From: Aquibium oceanicum
GTDB taxonomy: Bacteria > Pseudomonadota > Alphaproteobacteria > Rhizobiales > Rhizobiaceae
Assembly (NCBI RefSeq): GCF_001889605.1
Contig: NZ_CP018171.1
Span: 2,130,501-2,194,500, forward strand
DNA length: 64,000 nucleotides
Reading direction: 5' to 3'
A model generated the notes under the pieces. The model made no database searches, had not been told where the DNA came from, and saw only the letters and a list, made by a program, of their open reading frames with translations. This document shows, piece after piece, positions 35,975-43,428 of this stretch (position 1 is the stretch's first letter; each line of letters begins with the position of its first letter). The translations under genes were made by a program, and so were the position numbers.

Positions 35975-37848
35975 TCGGCTATTCCTTGCTCGTATTCGGC
36001 GGAGAGTTCTAGCCATGTCTCCTCGTGCCGCGCCAGCGCGGCCGCGAGTTCAGACCGCTCCTTGGCGAGCCGGGTCGCCTTCTTCGGATCCTTCTCGTAG
36101 AGCGCCGGATTTGCAAGCTCGTCCTCGACACCGTCGAGCTTCTTTCGGGTCCGCTCGATCAGCCCCTCCGTCGCGCGCACCTGCTTCGCCACCGGCTCCA
36201 TGGCAGCGCGGCGGGCGGCGGCTTCGCGGCGCTTGTCGGCCTTCGACGCCTTGTCCGCCTCGCGCTTCTCGCGTCTGTCCGCCGACCCGCCCGTGATCTG
36301 GCTGCGATAGTCGGACAGGTCGCCCTCGTAGGGCGCCACCGTGCCGTCCTTCACCAGCCACAGCCGGTCGGCAGTGGCCTCGATCAGGTGCCGGTCGTGC
36401 GAGATCAGGATGACCGCGCCCGGATAGTCGTTGAGCGCGTGGATGAGGGATTCGCGGCTATCGATGTCGAGGTGGTTGGTCGGCTCGTCGAGGATGAAGA
36501 GGTTCGGTCCCTCGAACGACGCCAGCCCCATGAGCAGCCGGGCCTTTTCGCCGCCCGAAAGGTCCTTCGCCGCCGTCGTCATCTTTTCGGTCGCAAGCCC
36601 CATCTGGGCGACGCGCGCGCGCACCTTGGCCTCAGGCGCGTCCGGCATCAGGCGCCGCACGTGCTCGATGGCGTTCTCCTCCGGGCGCAGGTCGTCGAGC
36701 TGATGCTGCGCGAACATCGCGACCTTCAATTGCGGCGCGATGGTCATGCCGCCAGTGTCGAGTTCCAGCCGGCTGGCGATCAGCTTGGCGAAGGTGGACT
36801 TGCCGTTGCCGTTGGCACCGAGCAGGGCGATGCGGTCGTCCTCGTCGATCCGCAGCGTCAGGTTCTTGAGGATCGGCTTGCGGGGCTCGTAACCGACCGC
36901 GCCGCCCTGGATGGCGACGATGGGCGAGGCCACGCTCTTGACCGGCTCGGGAAAGGAGAACGGCCGCACGGTCTCGTCGCTCCACGCGGCGATCGGCTTC
37001 ATCTTCTCCAGCGCCTTGATGCGCGACTGTGCCTGCCGCGCCTTGGAGGCTTTGGCGCGGAACCGGTCGACGAAGGATTGCAGGTGCTTGCGCTGCGCGT
37101 CCTGCTTGACGCGCGCCTTCTCCTGCAACTCGATCTGCTCGGCGCGCTGGCGCTCGAACTGGTCGTAGCCGCCGCGCCAGAAGGTGAGCTTCTTCTGGTC
37201 GAGATGGACGATCGAGGTGACCGCGCGGTTGAGCAGGTCGCGGTCGTGGCTGATCAGGAGCACGGTGTGCGGGTAGCGCGAGACGTAGTTCTCCAGCCAC
37301 AGCGTGCCTTCGAGATCGAGATAGTTGGTCGGCTCGTCGAGGAGCAGCAGGTCGGGCTCGGAAAACAGCACCGCCGCGAGCGCCACGCGCATGCGCCAGC
37401 CGCCGGAGAAGGACGACGCGGGACGCTTCTGAGCTTCTTCGTCGAAGCCGAGACCGGACAGGATCGTCGCGGCGCGTGCCTCGGCGGAGTGTGCGTCGAT
37501 GTCGGCCAGCCGCATGTGGATTTCCGCGATCCGGTTCGCGTCCGTCGCCGACTTCTCCTCCTCCAGAAGGGCCGCCCGCTCCTTGTCCGCCTTGAGCACG
37601 ATCTCGATCAGCGCCTCCTCGGTGCCCGGCGCTTCCTGCGCCACCTGACCGATACGCGCATTCTTCGGCAGCGATATGGTGCCGGTCTCTGTCGCGAGTT
37701 CACCGGTGATGGCGCGAAAGAGCGTCGTCTTGCCCGTTCCGTTGCGACCGACGAGCCCCGCCTTCGCGCCGGCGGGCAGCGACAACGATGCATGGTCGAT
37801 GAGAAGGCGCCCGGCAATGCGCAAGGAGATGTCGGAAAGCGTGATCAT
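35971..37848 (-). CDS. ABC-F family ATPase (ribosome-associated type)
   Basis: This 625-residue protein has two ABC ATPase domains and no membrane helices. The Walker A motifs are GRNGTGKTT and GANGNGKST, and the Walker B regions read LLLDEPTNYLD and FILDEPTNHLD. The two domains are joined by a long charged linker (about residues 235-285) like the P-site-tRNA interaction motif, and there is a C-terminal coiled coil. This is the plan of ABC-F proteins such as Uup and YheS, which act on the ribosome. Whether it gives antibiotic protection cannot be read from sequence. Confidence 0.92.
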   Translation of the reverse strand: MITLSDISLRIAGRLLIDHASLSLPAGAKAGLVGRNGTGKTTLFRAITGELATETGTISLPKNARIGQVAQEAPGTEEALIEIVLKADKERAALLEEEKSATDANRIAEIHMRLADIDAHSAEARAATILSGLGFDEEAQKRPASSFSGGWRMRVALAAVLFSEPDLLLLDEPTNYLDLEGTLWLENYVSRYPHTVLLISHDRDLLNRAVTSIVHLDQKKLTFWRGGYDQFERQRAEQIELQEKARVKQDAQRKHLQSFVDRFRAKASKARQAQSRIKALEKMKPIAAWSDETVRPFSFPEPVKSVASPIVAIQGGAVGYEPRKPILKNLTLRIDEDDRIALLGANGNGKSTFAKLIASRLELDTGGMTIAPQLKVAMFAQHQLDDLRPEENAIEHVRRLMPDAPEAKVRARVAQMGLATEKMTTAAKDLSGGEKARLLMGLASFEGPNLFILDEPTNHLDIDSRESLIHALNDYPGAVILISHDRHLIEATADRLWLVKDGTVAPYEGDLSDYRSQITGGSADRREKREADKASKADKRREAAARRAAMEPVAKQVRATEGLIERTRKKLDGVEDELANPALYEKDPKKATRLAKERSELAAALARHEETWLELSAEYEQGIAE

Positions 37849-37895
37849 GGCGGGCTTTTGGCGGACGCTCGCCGCAAAGGCAAGGGGAGGAGCAT

Positions 37896-37941
37896 TTGGC
37901 CACTGCCGCGCGGGTGTGTATATTCAGGCTGACGCTACACA
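37896..37941 (+). promoter_or_regulatory. vapBC promoter with overlapping palindrome
   Basis: TTGGCC (37896-37901) and TATATT (37919-37924) are separated by 17 bp, matching the -35 and -10 consensus at four and five positions. An inverted repeat TGTGTA (37915-37920) with TACACA (37936-37941) overlaps the -10. Toxin-antitoxin operons are normally autorepressed by the antitoxin at such palindromes, so this is a likely VapB operator; that is inference. Confidence 0.6.
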
Positions 37942-37953
37942 TCGGAGGTGGCC

Positions 37954-38151
37954 GTGCGCACCAATATCGAAATCGATGAGGCACTCGTTCGGGAATTGAT
38001 GGCTCTTACCGGGGCGAAGACGAAGAGACAGGTCGTCGACGAAGCTCTGCGTGACCAGCTCAAATGGCGCAAGGCCGTGAAGGATATCAGATCGCTTCGA
38101 GGAACCGTCGAGTGGGAAGGCGACCTCGACGCGATGCGCCGGGACAAGTGA
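37954..38151 (+). CDS. vapB: VapB family antitoxin
   Basis: This 65-residue antitoxin has an N-terminal ribbon-helix-helix-type DNA-binding region (RTNIEIDEALVRELM) and a C-terminal segment that should wrap the toxin. GTG 37954 is preferred because the ATCGGAGG ribosome site lies five bases upstream; GTG 37948 overlaps that site. The stop overlaps the vapC start (GTGA), the usual coupling of antitoxin and toxin. Confidence 0.9.
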   Translation: MRTNIEIDEALVRELMALTGAKTKRQVVDEALRDQLKWRKAVKDIRSLRGTVEWEGDLDAMRRDK

Positions 38152-38540
38152 TCCTCGCCGATACATCCGTGTGGATCGACTATTTCGCCGGGCGCGAAAC
38201 CAGTGCGGTTGCACGCCTGGACGCGGCGATCGAGGATCGTGAAATCGTGATGGGCGATCTCATCCTCGTTGAGGTGCTGCAAGGCGCAGGGAGTGAGCAC
38301 AAGCTTCGCCAGATCGCTCGCAAGCTGTCTCCGATCCCCTGCGTAGTTCTCTGCGGCCCCGACGTCGCTCCTGACGCAGCGGCGAACTATCGCGCGTTAC
38401 GGCGACGCGGCGTCACGGTGCGCGGCACTATCGACGTGATCATCGCTACGTGGTGCATCAGGAACGGAGCGCAACTCCTGCACAATGATCGCGATTTCGT
38501 CGCCATGGAGGGGCATCTGAGCCTGGCCGTGTGGCGCTGA
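38148..38540 (+). CDS. vapC: VapC family PIN-domain toxin
   Basis: This 130-residue PIN-domain ribonuclease typically cleaves tRNA or rRNA when freed from VapB. All four acidic active-site positions are visible: Asp5 in LADTSVWID, Glu42 in LILVEVLQG, Asp96 in GTIDVIIA and Asp114 in HNDRDF. The toxin is therefore probably active. GTG 38148 is the start. The pair sits between an ABC-F gene and a DinB-fold gene without mobile-element traces. Confidence 0.93.
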   Translation: MILADTSVWIDYFAGRETSAVARLDAAIEDREIVMGDLILVEVLQGAGSEHKLRQIARKLSPIPCVVLCGPDVAPDAAANYRALRRRGVTVRGTIDVIIATWCIRNGAQLLHNDRDFVAMEGHLSLAVWR

Positions 38541-38568
38541 TCCGCATTCCCTCCGCGACAGCAGCCCC

Positions 38569-39081
38569 TCACGCGAACTGCCGACCTTCCTCCGTCCGCT
38601 GGAAGTAGATCATGTCCAAGCTCGGAGGTTCGCGGCCGAGCAGGGACAGGATGGTGTGCGCCTGGCCGCGGTGGTGGGTCTGGTGGTTGAAGAAGTGGGC
38701 GAGGGCGGGCGCCAGCCGCTGGCTGACGGTCCGCATGTCGGTGACGGTGATGTAGGAGAAGCGGCCGGCGAAGGCCGCCTCGCCGAGGCCGTCGATCCAG
38801 CCGAATATCCGCTCGTCCTCGGCTTCGCGCGCGATACGCAGCGGGTCGAGATTGGGATGGATGATCGCGTCGAGAGACCGCGGCGCCTCGCCGTGGGCGG
38901 TGAAGCGCTTCATCCAGATGCGGTCCGCGACGAGGACGTGGTTCAGCGTGCCCATCATCGAGCGGAAGAACGCGCCGACGTCCTGCGCGAACTCGGCGTC
39001 CGTCAGGTCGGCGGCTGCATCGTAGAGTCGCCCGTTGGCCCAACCGTTATAGGCGGCGAGCATCTGAAAATGGTGCTTCAT
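38569..39081 (-). CDS. DinB family protein
   Basis: This 170-residue four-helix-bundle protein of the DinB/YfiT-like family shows the presumed metal-binding histidine triad: one in LNHVLVADRIW and two in FNHQTHHRGQ. Members include thiol-dependent transferases, but most have no known reaction. It is divergent from a glutathione transferase gene 69 bp away, which might hint at thiol chemistry; that is speculation. Confidence 0.87.
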   Translation of the reverse strand: MKHHFQMLAAYNGWANGRLYDAAADLTDAEFAQDVGAFFRSMMGTLNHVLVADRIWMKRFTAHGEAPRSLDAIIHPNLDPLRIAREAEDERIFGWIDGLGEAAFAGRFSYITVTDMRTVSQRLAPALAHFFNHQTHHRGQAHTILSLLGREPPSLDMIYFQRTEEGRQFA

Positions 39082-39150
39082 CCTCTTTTCTTTCCGGTCG
39101 AGACGGGTTCAATTGCCGCCTCCATTAACACCTGCCGGGGAGCCGTTCCA

Positions 39151-39843
39151 ATGGCCATTCTGCTCTACGAACTCGTCGGTGCCGACGCCGCGCGGCCGTT
39201 CAGCCCGCATTGCTGGAAGATATCGATGGCGCTGGCCCACAAGGGGCTGGAGTACAAGTCCATGCCGGCTCCTTTCACGGCCATTCCCAGGGTCGAAGAG
39301 GGCGCGACCAAGACCGTTCCGCTGATCAGGGACGGCGACCGTCTGGTGTCGGACTCCTTCGATATCGCGCTCTATCTGGAGGAGACCTATCCGGACCGGC
39401 CGACGCTCTTTGGCGGCGACGGAGGGAAGGCCATGGCGCGCTTCGTGGAGCGCTGGACCCAGCTAACGATCCATACCTATCTCGGCGCCGCGGTGCTGAT
39501 GGACATCCATGACTGTCTCGATGCCGAGGACAAGGCGCATTTCCGGCGCACGCGCGAACAGCGCTTCGGCAAACCAATCGAGGAGGTGCCGGTCGGGCGC
39601 GAGGAGAAGCTGGTGGCGTTCCGGGCTTCGCTCGAGCCGCTGCGCAGTACGCTCTCCGTGCAGCCCTTCATCGGAGGTCAGTCTCCGCTGTTTTGCGATT
39701 ACATCGTCTTCGGCGCCTTCCAGTGGGCGCGCATCGTCTCGTCGTACCAGCCGCTCGCGGAGGACGATCCCATCCGCGACTGGTTCGAGCGGTGTCTGCA
39801 CCTGCACGACGGCCTCGGCGCGAAGGTTCCCGCGGCGGCCTGA
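39151..39843 (+). CDS. Glutathione S-transferase family protein
   Basis: This 230-residue protein has an N-terminal thioredoxin-like domain whose active region reads [16 protein letters not shown], followed by [12 protein letters not shown], the glutathione gamma-glutamyl binding segment. An all-helical C-terminal domain follows. It is most like the beta-etherase or LigE-like branch in the spacing of PHCWK, but I do not assign a substrate. ATG 39151 follows GGGGAG by eight bases. It lies just upstream of ndk, which has its own promoter. Confidence 0.88.
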   Translation: MAILLYELVGADAARPFSPHCWKISMALAHKGLEYKSMPAPFTAIPRVEEGATKTVPLIRDGDRLVSDSFDIALYLEETYPDRPTLFGGDGGKAMARFVERWTQLTIHTYLGAAVLMDIHDCLDAEDKAHFRRTREQRFGKPIEEVPVGREEKLVAFRASLEPLRSTLSVQPFIGGQSPLFCDYIVFGAFQWARIVSSYQPLAEDDPIRDWFERCLHLHDGLGAKVPAAA

Positions 39844-39882
39844 GGGGCCGCTGGAAGCTTGCCTGCCCGCCATCTTGTCCCC

Positions 39883-39911
39883 TTGGCATCGTCGGGGGCG
39901 GCCTGTATAGA
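39883..39911 (+). promoter_or_regulatory. Probable ndk promoter
   Basis: TTGGCA (39883-39888) and TATAGA (39906-39911) are separated by exactly 17 bp. They match consensus at five and four positions. The expected transcript would have a leader of about 33 nt before ndk. Confidence 0.6.
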
Positions 39912-39950
39912 GCCGCCACTTTCCCAATCCGATTTCAGAAGGAACAGACG

Positions 39951-40373
39951 ATGGCGATCGAACGCACCTTTTCGATGATCAAGCCCGATGCCACGAGGCG
40001 CAACCTCACCGGCGCGATCACCAAGATGCTCGAGGATGCGGGCCTGCGCGTCGTCGCGTCCAAGCGCGTGTGGATGAGCCTGCGCGAGGCCGAGGGCTTC
40101 TATGCGGTGCACAAGGAACGGCCGTTCTTCCAGGAGCTCACGGAATTCATGTCCTCCGGCCCTACGATCGTCCAGGTGCTCGAGGGCGAGAACGCCATCG
40201 CAAAGAACCGCGAAGTGATGGGCGCGACCAACCCGGCGAACGCTGACGAAGGCACGATCCGCAAGGCGCATGCGCTGTCGATCGGCGAGAACTCGGTGCA
40301 CGGCTCTGACGCCCCCGAGACCGCCGCGCAGGAGATCAAGTACTGGTTCTCCGACATCGAGATCGTCGGCTGA
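39951..40373 (+). CDS. ndk: Nucleoside diphosphate kinase
   Basis: Ndk balances nucleoside triphosphates through a phosphohistidine. The 140-residue protein has the usual start [10 protein letters not shown] and the active-site histidine in [12 protein letters not shown]. It is preceded by its own promoter and followed 26 bp later by an intrinsic terminator, so it appears to be a monocistronic unit. Confidence 0.97.
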   Translation: MAIERTFSMIKPDATRRNLTGAITKMLEDAGLRVVASKRVWMSLREAEGFYAVHKERPFFQELTEFMSSGPTIVQVLEGENAIAKNREVMGATNPANADEGTIRKAHALSIGENSVHGSDAPETAAQEIKYWFSDIEIVG

Positions 40374-40399
40374 TCATCCGTCTCGCGGATAAAATATCG

Positions 40400-40428
40400 A
40401 AGGCCGGCCGCTTGCGCCGGCCTTTTTT
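40400..40428 (+). terminator. Rho-independent terminator after ndk
   Basis: A 9-bp perfect stem, AAGGCCGGC (40400-40408) with GCCGGCCTT (40416-40424), has a seven-base loop and runs directly into a T tract ending at 40428. Confidence 0.92.
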
Positions 40429-40506
40429 CTGGCGCGGCGAAGCTCATACGAACGGCGAAGCAATTCGACCGTCCGGGGAGCCCGACTTGTCTTACCCCGA
40501 CTTGCT

Positions 40507-40920
40507 TTACGACGTGTCGTTGGGCTTCGGTGCATAGCCGCTCAGGGCGCGGCCCGAGCCCGGTGCGACGGGGCCAGATGACAAGCTGCGCTGCACGGAC
40601 CGCCAGTCGAACCGGCCCCCGATCGGCAACAGGGCGCAGAGCGCAACCGCCAGCGCGTAGAAGCGCGCGGCGAGGCAAAGAGCATCGTCAGGGTCATTCC
40701 CGACCGCCGCGATTCCTTCGAGCGCGGCGGGCGGCATGCCCGCTGCGTCGAAGACGAAGTCCTCCGCCACCATCTCCGCATGGCGCAGGATGAGGAGCAC
40801 GAGCCAGCGGACCGGCGCGGACCGGCCGGCGACGCGCTCGGCCAGGTCGGCGAACGAGACGAGCAGCGCGATGACGCGCCGCAGCATCCTTTCGTCCACC
40901 ATTGCCGCCTGCACGTCCAT
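40507..40920 (-). CDS. Hypothetical protein, helix-rich
   Basis: This 137-residue protein is rich in Ala, Leu and Arg, with predicted helices across residues 10-110 and a polar C-terminus. I do not recognise a family. A hydrophobic stretch around residues 36-47 (APVRWLVLLILRH) is too short and charged to be a sure membrane span. It starts at ATG 40920, has codon use like its neighbours, and lies between the ndk terminator and a repeat-bearing gap. It could be a conserved Rhizobiales gene; the confidence reflects only that it is coding. Confidence 0.6.
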   Translation of the reverse strand: MDVQAAMVDERMLRRVIALLVSFADLAERVAGRSAPVRWLVLLILRHAEMVAEDFVFDAAGMPPAALEGIAAVGNDPDDALCLAARFYALAVALCALLPIGGRFDWRSVQRSLSSGPVAPGSGRALSGYAPKPNDTS

Positions 40921-41042
40921 GTCGCGTCCTTTCGCTCACCGGGCATTGTGCCGCCGGTCGCGGGCGCGTGGATGGAATTCGAGGAAGTCGTTGATCCGGC
41001 TGGTGTAGGCACCGGTCTCGTCCACGCCGGCAGCCCCCTCCG

Positions 41043-41233
41043 CTTCGTCATCCTCGGCCGACCGGAGCGCAGCGGAGGGAGAGCCGAGCATCCATGCCTG
41101 AGAGGTGGCGAAGGTGAGGTGGCGGAGGAGGGGCTTTCTGCACCACCTCCCGTGGCCGCGATGCCCAGGCGTGGATCCCAGGGTCTGCGCCTCCGCTATC
41201 CCTTCCGCTTCGCCTTGGGATGACGAAGGTGGG
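41043..41233. repeat. Inverted-repeat intergenic element, copy A with inverted partner
   Basis: CTTCGTCATCC at 41043-41053 is an exact inverted repeat of GGATGACGAAG at 41218-41228. The similarity continues inward with lower identity: the left arm reads CGGAGCGCAGCGGAGG where the reverse complement of the right arm has a comparable AGCGGAAGGG and AGCGGAGG. The right arm is the 55-bp unit copy A (41179-41233), matched by copy B at 41335-41389. The arrangement resembles dispersed palindromic intergenic repeats of Rhizobiales genomes. Confidence 0.65.
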
Positions 41234-41334
41234 GGGTGTCCTCGCTAACCGTCGGCGGCGGGCGGTGGGGGTCGGCTGCTCGCGATCGACAGCCGCAACC
41301 CGAACTGATGGCGCATTCGGAGCGCCACTTCCTT

Positions 41335-41389
41335 CAGGGTCTGCGCTTTCGCTATCGCTCCGGCTGCGCCCTGAGATGACGCAGGTGGG
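41335..41389. repeat. 55-bp intergenic repeat unit, copy B
   Basis: This unit aligns without gaps to copy A (41179-41233), with 46 of 55 positions identical. Both begin CAGGGTCTGCGC and end with GATGACG, one variable base, then AGGTGGG. The unit ends 10 bp before the moaE stop codon, so it may affect the 3' end of the moaD-moaE message. Confidence 0.7.
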
Positions 41390-41399
41390 CTGGCGATGA

Positions 41400-41900
41400 C
41401 TAGGACTTGATTTCCGCCGGCTGATCCCCTGACGCCCAGCGCGACGCGGCGTGGTCGTCGGCATCGCGTGCCTCGACCCATCCGCCTTCTGTCCCGTCGC
41501 GGCGGTGTTCCTTCTTCCAGAAGGGCGCGCGGGTCTTGAGGAAATCCATCAGGAACGAGGCGGCCTCGAACGCCGCCTGCCGGTGGGCCGAAGCGGCGAC
41601 GACGAGCACGATGTTCTCGCCCGGCGCGATCCTGCCATGACGGTGGATGGCGGTGAGGCCGGTCAGGGGCCACCGCTCCGCGGCCTGGCGGGCGATGCGC
41701 ATGATTTCCGCTTCCGCCATGCCGGGATAGTGCTCCAGTTCGAGCGCGGCGAGGGTGCCCGCGTCGTCGCGGCAGATGCCGGAGAAGGTGACAACCGCGC
41801 CGACGTCCCGGCGATCGCGAGACAGGGCGGCCGCCTCGGCGGCGAGGTCGAATTCCTCCGCCTGGATGCGCACCACCGGTGTCACGGGTGCGTCCGGCAC
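41400..41900 (-). CDS. moaE: Molybdopterin synthase catalytic subunit
   Basis: MoaE transfers sulfur from the thiocarboxylated C-terminus of MoaD to precursor Z, making molybdopterin in the cytoplasm. The 166-residue protein has the conserved HRHGRIAPGE and the FWKKE active-site lysine segment. It starts at GTG 41900, one base after the moaD stop. Molybdopterin is needed by SoxC and by the oxidoreductase at 50.1 kb in this window. The C-terminus after KKE is about 25 residues longer than strictly needed. Confidence 0.95.
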   Translation of the reverse strand: MPDAPVTPVVRIQAEEFDLAAEAAALSRDRRDVGAVVTFSGICRDDAGTLAALELEHYPGMAEAEIMRIARQAAERWPLTGLTAIHRHGRIAPGENIVLVVAASAHRQAAFEAASFLMDFLKTRAPFWKKEHRRDGTEGGWVEARDADDHAASRWASGDQPAEIKS

Positions 41901-41901
41901 G

Positions 41902-42153
41902 TCATCCTCCGGTCATGGGCGGGAACAGCGCGATCTCCGAGGCGCCGGTGATCGTTTCGCGATGGTCGACATGTTCTTGGTCGATCGCAACGCGGATCAC
42001 GTCCGGGTGCTGTAAGGCGTGCTCGTAGCCCTCGCCGCGCGCCTTCAGCCATCGCAGCAGGTCCTTCACGGTGGCGACGTCCGGCGGCAGCGTGACCTCT
42101 TCCTCCGAGAGGCCGATGCGTTCGCGCACCCAGGCGAAATAGATCAGTTTCAT
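41902..42153 (-). CDS. moaD: Molybdopterin synthase sulfur-carrier subunit
   Basis: This 83-residue ubiquitin-fold protein ends in the diagnostic Gly-Gly (MTGG), which is adenylated and thiocarboxylated by the MoeB-type enzyme. It starts MKLIYFAWVRERIG. It follows pgsA by 10 bp and precedes moaE by one base, so the three are likely co-transcribed. Confidence 0.95.
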   Translation of the reverse strand: MKLIYFAWVRERIGLSEEEVTLPPDVATVKDLLRWLKARGEGYEHALQHPDVIRVAIDQEHVDHRETITGASEIALFPPMTGG

Positions 42154-42163
42154 GAGCTTGCCG

Positions 42164-42748
42164 TCATTCGTCGATGATGTGCCTGATGCCGGCGCGGAAA
42201 TAGTCGTAGCCCGTATAGAGCGTCACCAGCGCCGAGACCCATAGCAGCGTGATCCCGATCTCGGTCGTATAGGGCAGAACTTTGTCTCCCGCGGGGCCGG
42301 CGAGCAGGAATCCGATCGCGACGAGTTGGAGCGTCGTCTTCCACTTGGCGAGCCGGGTGACCGGCACGCTCACCTTCAGTTCGGCGAGGTATTCGCGCAG
42401 GCCCGACACCAGCACCTCGCGGCACAGGATGATGATCGCGGCCCACAGCGACCACTTGTCGATGGTGCGATCATAAGCGAGCAGCAGCAGGACCGCCGCG
42501 ACGAGAAGCTTGTCGGCGATCGGGTCCAGCATCTTGCCGATGTTCGACGTCTGCGCCCAGATTCGCGCGATATAGCCGTCGAAATAGTCGGTGATGCTCG
42601 CCACGGCGAAAATGGCGAAGGCGGACCAGCGCCAGAAGTCGGTCGGCCGCGTGCGTCCCTCGAGATAGAAGCAGAGCAGCACCAGCGGCACGGCCAGGAT
42701 GCGCGCATACGTCAGCAGATTGGGCAGGTTGAATGCGCGTCTAGCCAT
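42164..42748 (-). CDS. pgsA: CDP-diacylglycerol--glycerol-3-phosphate 3-phosphatidyltransferase
   Basis: PgsA makes phosphatidylglycerophosphate for anionic phospholipids in the inner membrane. The 194-residue protein has the CDP-alcohol phosphotransferase motif spread over DYFDGYIAR and the following G...D...D in NIGKMLDPIADK, plus several helices. ATG 42748 (MARRAFNLPNLLTYAR) is the expected start; the frame stays open upstream but through non-conserved sequence. It leads pgsA-moaD-moaE downstream of an AT-rich gap. Confidence 0.93.
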   Translation of the reverse strand: MARRAFNLPNLLTYARILAVPLVLLCFYLEGRTRPTDFWRWSAFAIFAVASITDYFDGYIARIWAQTSNIGKMLDPIADKLLVAAVLLLLAYDRTIDKWSLWAAIIILCREVLVSGLREYLAELKVSVPVTRLAKWKTTLQLVAIGFLLAGPAGDKVLPYTTEIGITLLWVSALVTLYTGYDYFRAGIRHIIDE

Positions 42749-43428
42749 GAAAATCCGGACCGAAGTGAGCGCTACACAAACCAGATGGAGTGGGCCGGGG
42801 TCAACCGCAACCGGCCGGGGCCTTCTTGGGCCACGGACGGAACACTGTTTTTTGTGATTGCAGAGGGCTTGACCGTGCCAAGGCATAGAGTCCCAGGGAA
42901 ACATCCATCGTTCCTCAGAACAGGCTGGCCAGCAGGTATAAGATCGCGGCCATGAGCCGGAACACCGATTCGATACTCGGCGGGGCTGAACGCTTCTTTC
43001 GAGAAGTGGGAGGATCGCCAGGGAGGCGGGGGCGTTTGGACATCGGCGGACGGAATCCTTCATTGATAAGATCAATTTTGGATTCTGTCTCGCAGTACTT
43101 TTAGGGACGCCATTTTTCGGGGGTTGGCAAGGAAAAAATCGGGAAATTTTTAGACGCCCAGAGGCCTTGAAGTTGTAATCGATTAAGATATTGAAATAAT
43201 TGATAAAAATAGAAGCAACAAGAGATAGTTTCCCCAGGAAAATTTGCGTCCAGTTTTTTCCTTCCAAGCACAAGGCGATCGGATTGGATCAAATCCTGAT
43301 GCTGAAGCTGTGAGTCGAAACCGGATGCGACAATGGTTCGCTTGTGCGTAAGGTGCGCAATCGGCGCGCACGAACGAGATTATCTCGTCAGATTCCCCCT
43401 TGGCAAACCCGTCGACGCGCGTTGCGTT
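42749..43428. other. 680-bp gene-free region with an AT-rich island
   Basis: No gene is supported here on either strand. Positions about 43050-43300 are strikingly AT-rich (for example TTGAAATAATTGATAAAAAT near 43191-43210), in contrast to the GC-rich surroundings. The region lies between the uvrC stop and the pgsA start, so it must include the pgsA promoter on the minus strand. I saw no tRNA, terminator hairpin or direct repeats bounding the island. Confidence 0.6.

Larger units (their letters stand above)
40921..41399. other. Gene-free gap carrying a repeat element
   Basis: No gene is visible in these 479 bp. The left 120 bp is featureless. From 41043 to 41389 the sequence consists of two direct copies of a 55-bp element and an inverted partial copy, annotated separately. 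The gap separates the hypothetical gene at 40507 from moaE, both read leftward. Confidence 0.7.

Noticed and set aside
36025-37932. A 635-codon plus-strand open frame opposite the ABC-F gene
   Set aside because: It is a shadow of the ATPase gene, without motifs.
42749-43273. N-terminal extension of pgsA through the AT-rich gap
   Set aside because: The frame stays open but the sequence is unlike PgsA and crosses the low-GC region; the family start at 42748 fits far better.
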